Assembly (NCBI GenBank): GCA_029287645.1
Contig: JARFQS010000414.1
Location: forward strand, 1-7,111
DNA length: 7,111 nucleotides
From: Thermoanaerobaculia bacterium
GTDB taxonomy: Bacteria; Acidobacteriota; Thermoanaerobaculia; Multivoradales; JAHEKO01
Direction of reading: 5' to 3'
Part shown: piece after piece, positions 4,743 to 7,111 of the stretch
Layout: every line of letters begins with the position of its first letter
How positions within the stretch are numbered: position 1 is the stretch's first letter
Translations under genes and position numbers: made by a program
The notes under the pieces: model-generated
What the model saw: the letters and a program-made list of their open reading frames with translations, nothing else
What the model was told of the DNA's origin: nothing
The model's database searches: none

Positions 4743-7102
4743 TTGCGCCGGGGTCTCGCCTTCGTCTTCAGCGCGATATCCAGCACCTCGCGCATGTCCT
4801 CGGCGAAGTGAAACGTCAGACCCTTGCGAAGCTCGGGCTGAACCTCGTGAAGGTCTCTCTCGTTGAGTCGCGGTAGCACGATTCTCTTGACGCCCGCGGC
4901 CTTGGCGGCGAGCACCTTTTCCTTGAGCCCGCCGATGGGGAGGATGTCGCCACGCAGCGTGATCTCTCCGGTCATCGCGACCCGTCGATTGATCGGTCTG
5001 CCCAGAAGGACGGACACGATAGCGGCCGCGATGGTGATACCGGCCGAAGGACCATCCTTGGGGATGGAGCCGGCCGGCACATGAATGTGGAAATCATGCT
5101 TCGTGAAGAAGTCGCTGGGAAGGTCGGAGCCGGCACAGTAGGAGCGGGAGAAGCTCAAGGCGGCCTGGGCGGACTCCTTCATCACCTCGCCGAGCTGTCC
5201 GGTGAGGCGGAGCCGCCCCCTGCCTGGCAGGGCCACGGCTTCGATGAACAGCAGGTCGCCGCCGGCCGCAGTCCACGCCAGACCCGTGGCGACCCCGACC
5301 CGGTCGATCGTCAGGAGCTCTTCACTGAAGTGCTTGGCCGGGCCGAGCAGCTCCTCGACCTGGGGCAGCGACACAGAGGTCTTGCCCTTCTTGCCTTGCG
5401 CCACCTGCACCGCGACCTTGCGGCAAATGGCGGCCAGCTCCCGCTCGAGATTCCGCAGGCCGGCCTCTTTGGTGTAGTCCTTGACGATCTTGCGAATCGC
5501 CGCTGTCGTGAAGGAGATCTGACTGGGTTTGAGACCGTGCTGCTCGACTTGCTTCGGGATCAGATGGCGCTGGGCGATCTGGAGCTTCTCCTGGCCGGTG
5601 TAGCCGCTCAAGCGGATGACTTCCATCCGATCCAGGAAGGCGGGTTGGATCGGCTCCAGGAGATTGGCGGTGGTGATGAACATCACCCGGGACAGGTCGT
5701 AGGCGACGCTCAGGTAGTGGTCGCGGAAGCTGAAGTTCTGCTCGGGATCCAGGACCTCGAGAAGGGCGGAGGAAGGGTCACCTCGGAAGTCGGAGCCGAC
5801 TTTGTCGATCTCGTCCAACATGAAGACCGGATTGCTGGTCGCTGCCTGGTTGATCCCTTGGATGATCCTGCCCGGCATGGCTCCGACGTAGGTTCTTCGA
5901 TGTCCACGGATTTCGGCTTCATCTCGCACGCCGCCCAAGGAGATGCGGACAAACTCACGCCCCAGAGCCCTCGCGATCGATCGGCCGAGTGAGGTCTTGC
6001 CGACTCCTGGTGGCCCCACGAAGCAGAGAATGGGCCCCTTCGTGTCGTCCTTGAGCTTGCGAACGGCGAGGTACTCGAGGATCCGCTCCTTGACCTTCTC
6101 CAGGTCGTAGTGGTCCTCGTCGAGGATCTTGCGGGCCCGCACCAGGTCGAGGAGATCCTCGCTCTGCACCTCCCACGGCAGACCGGTCAGCCATTCGAGG
6201 TAGGTCCTCGTGATGGCGGTCTCGGCGCTGTCGGGATGGCCGCGCTCCAGCCTCTGAATCTGACGCTCGAGCTCCTCGACAGCCTCTTCGGGCAGCTGCC
6301 GCTCTTTGGCGATGCGACGGAAGTTGGAGATCTCCTCGTCCAGCTCGTCGCCTTCGCCGAGCTCCTGCTGGATCGCCTTGAGCTGCTGGCGGAGGAAGTA
6401 CTCGCGCTGTCCCTTGTCCATCTCGCCTCGAGCTTGGAGCGAGATCTCCTGCTGCATCTTGAGTAGTTGGATCTCCCGGAGGAGCAGGTCGCTGACCTTT
6501 CGTAGTCGATCCAACGGAGAGATGGTCTTGAGAATCTCCTGAGCGTCCTCGGCTCTGAGCTCGAGGTTGCCGGCCGCCAGATCGGCCAGCCTTCCGGGGT
6601 CTTCGAGGTTGGCGGCGATGATCATGACCTCGGGCGAGATCGTCTTGCCGAGGTTGACGACGGTATCCAGCCCTTCCTTGACTGTGCGGACCAGCGCTTC
6701 CACCTCCAGATCCTGCTCGCCGAAGAGCGGCTCGTCCAACTGCTCGATCTTCGCCTTGAGATGCGGCTCGGTCTGGCCGATATGCGCGATCTTGGCCCTG
6801 CTGAGTCCCTGAACGAGGATGCGAATCCGACCGTCCGGCAGCTTCAGCATGCGCATGATCAGGGCAGCGGTACCGAACTTGTGAAGATCGTCCTCCCCCG
6901 GATCCTCGACCGAGGCGTCCTTCTGGGTCACCAGCATGATGATGCGGTTCTCGGCCAGGGCCTGGTCGACAGCCAGGACGCTCTTCTCGCGCCCCACGGA
7001 GAGAGGCAGGATGATGTAGGGAAAGATGACCGTGTCCTTCAAAGGCAGGACAGGTAGGACGTCTGGCAGTTTCATGCTGCCGTCGAGGACTTCGTCGCTC
7101 AT
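4733..7102 (-). CDS. lon: ATP-dependent Lon protease (LonA type)
   Basis: A complete 789-residue LonA protease (E. coli 784), a cytosolic hexamer that unfolds and degrades damaged and short-lived regulatory proteins. The N-terminal substrate domain (about 13-215) opens with LPVLPLKDTVIFPYI. A helical linker with GQREYFLRQQLKAIQQELGE (231-250) follows. The AAA+ module has Walker A GPPGVGKT (363-370), pore-loop YVGAMPGRIIQG (405-416) and Walker B VFMLDEID (426-433). The protease domain has TGLAWT, GGDLLFIEA, TGQLGEVMKESAQAAL, then PKDGPSAG with catalytic S686 and GGLKEK with catalytic K729, at the same 43-residue spacing as S679/K722 of E. coli. The tail KTKARPRRKAS is basic. No transmembrane segment is seen, which argues against LonB. 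Only 9 bases lie upstream of ATG 7102 in the window, so promoter and ribosome binding site cannot be assessed. It heads the probable lon-thiL-msrC unit. Confidence 0.98.
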   Translation of the reverse strand: MSDEVLDGSMKLPDVLPVLPLKDTVIFPYIILPLSVGREKSVLAVDQALAENRIIMLVTQKDASVEDPGEDDLHKFGTAALIMRMLKLPDGRIRILVQGLSRAKIAHIGQTEPHLKAKIEQLDEPLFGEQDLEVEALVRTVKEGLDTVVNLGKTISPEVMIIAANLEDPGRLADLAAGNLELRAEDAQEILKTISPLDRLRKVSDLLLREIQLLKMQQEISLQARGEMDKGQREYFLRQQLKAIQQELGEGDELDEEISNFRRIAKERQLPEEAVEELERQIQRLERGHPDSAETAITRTYLEWLTGLPWEVQSEDLLDLVRARKILDEDHYDLEKVKERILEYLAVRKLKDDTKGPILCFVGPPGVGKTSLGRSIARALGREFVRISLGGVRDEAEIRGHRRTYVGAMPGRIIQGINQAATSNPVFMLDEIDKVGSDFRGDPSSALLEVLDPEQNFSFRDHYLSVAYDLSRVMFITTANLLEPIQPAFLDRMEVIRLSGYTGQEKLQIAQRHLIPKQVEQHGLKPSQISFTTAAIRKIVKDYTKEAGLRNLERELAAICRKVAVQVAQGKKGKTSVSLPQVEELLGPAKHFSEELLTIDRVGVATGLAWTAAGGDLLFIEAVALPGRGRLRLTGQLGEVMKESAQAALSFSRSYCAGSDLPSDFFTKHDFHIHVPAGSIPKDGPSAGITIAAAIVSVLLGRPINRRVAMTGEITLRGDILPIGGLKEKVLAAKAAGVKRIVLPRLNERDLHEVQPELRKGLTFHFAEDMREVLDIALKTKARPRRKAS

Positions 7103-7111
7103 GGTCGGTGT

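Noticed and set aside
4214..4876. 220-codon open frame on the + strand across the lon-thiL junction
   Set aside because: Antisense to two well-supported genes, with low-complexity translation and no family motif.
5081..5992. 303-codon open frame on the + strand opposite lon
   Set aside because: It lies wholly antisense to a complete, motif-rich Lon and its composition mirrors the GC-rich third-position pattern of lon. No domain is recognised.
1..7111. Mobile elements, CRISPR arrays, tRNA or rRNA genes, defence or toxin-antitoxin modules
   Set aside because: No direct-repeat arrays, transposase motifs, tRNA cloverleaf or rRNA-like tracts were seen; nearly every base belongs to a housekeeping or regulatory gene.

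Overview
The window is a GC-rich, densely coding piece of a Gram-negative bacterial chromosome. It holds seven protein genes, all of recognisable families, and no sign of mobile DNA, RNA genes or CRISPR. LpxH (lipid A synthesis) implies an outer membrane with lipopolysaccharide, and the AAA+ activator implies a sigma-54 regulon. The style of Lon, AroA and the activator would fit Acidobacteriota or a deltaproteobacterial lineage, but that placement is only an impression.

Layout: two convergent blocks meet near position 3200. The left block, on the + strand, has the 3' end of an Mrp/ApbC-type Fe-S carrier ATPase (1-192), lpxH (207-920), aroA (972-2270) and a stand-alone sigma-54 activator made of an AAA+ domain and a Fis-type helix-turn-helix with no sensory domain (2310-3197). 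The right block, on the - strand and read right to left, has lon (7102-4733), thiL (4705-3710) and the free methionine-R-sulfoxide reductase gene msrC (3698-3219). Gaps are short (11 to 51 bases, 21 at the convergent junction), so each block could be one transcript. No gene-free stretch exceeds 60 bases.

How the genes work together: the left block is core biosynthesis (Fe-S assembly, the LpxH step of lipid A, the sixth step of the shikimate pathway) with a regulator at its end whose targets cannot be seen here. The right block joins protein quality control (Lon) and repair of oxidised free methionine (MsrC) to the last step of thiamine diphosphate synthesis (ThiL), a loose stress and cofactor grouping.

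No clearly new system is present. The items most worth a second look are small: hairpins that place the stop codons of lon and msrC in their loops; a 17-codon ORF that starts on the aroA stop codon and ends just inside the activator gene, which has no clear ribosome binding site; the activator's GSFTGA loop and missing sensor domain; and a non-proline residue at the glyphosate-associated position of AroA.
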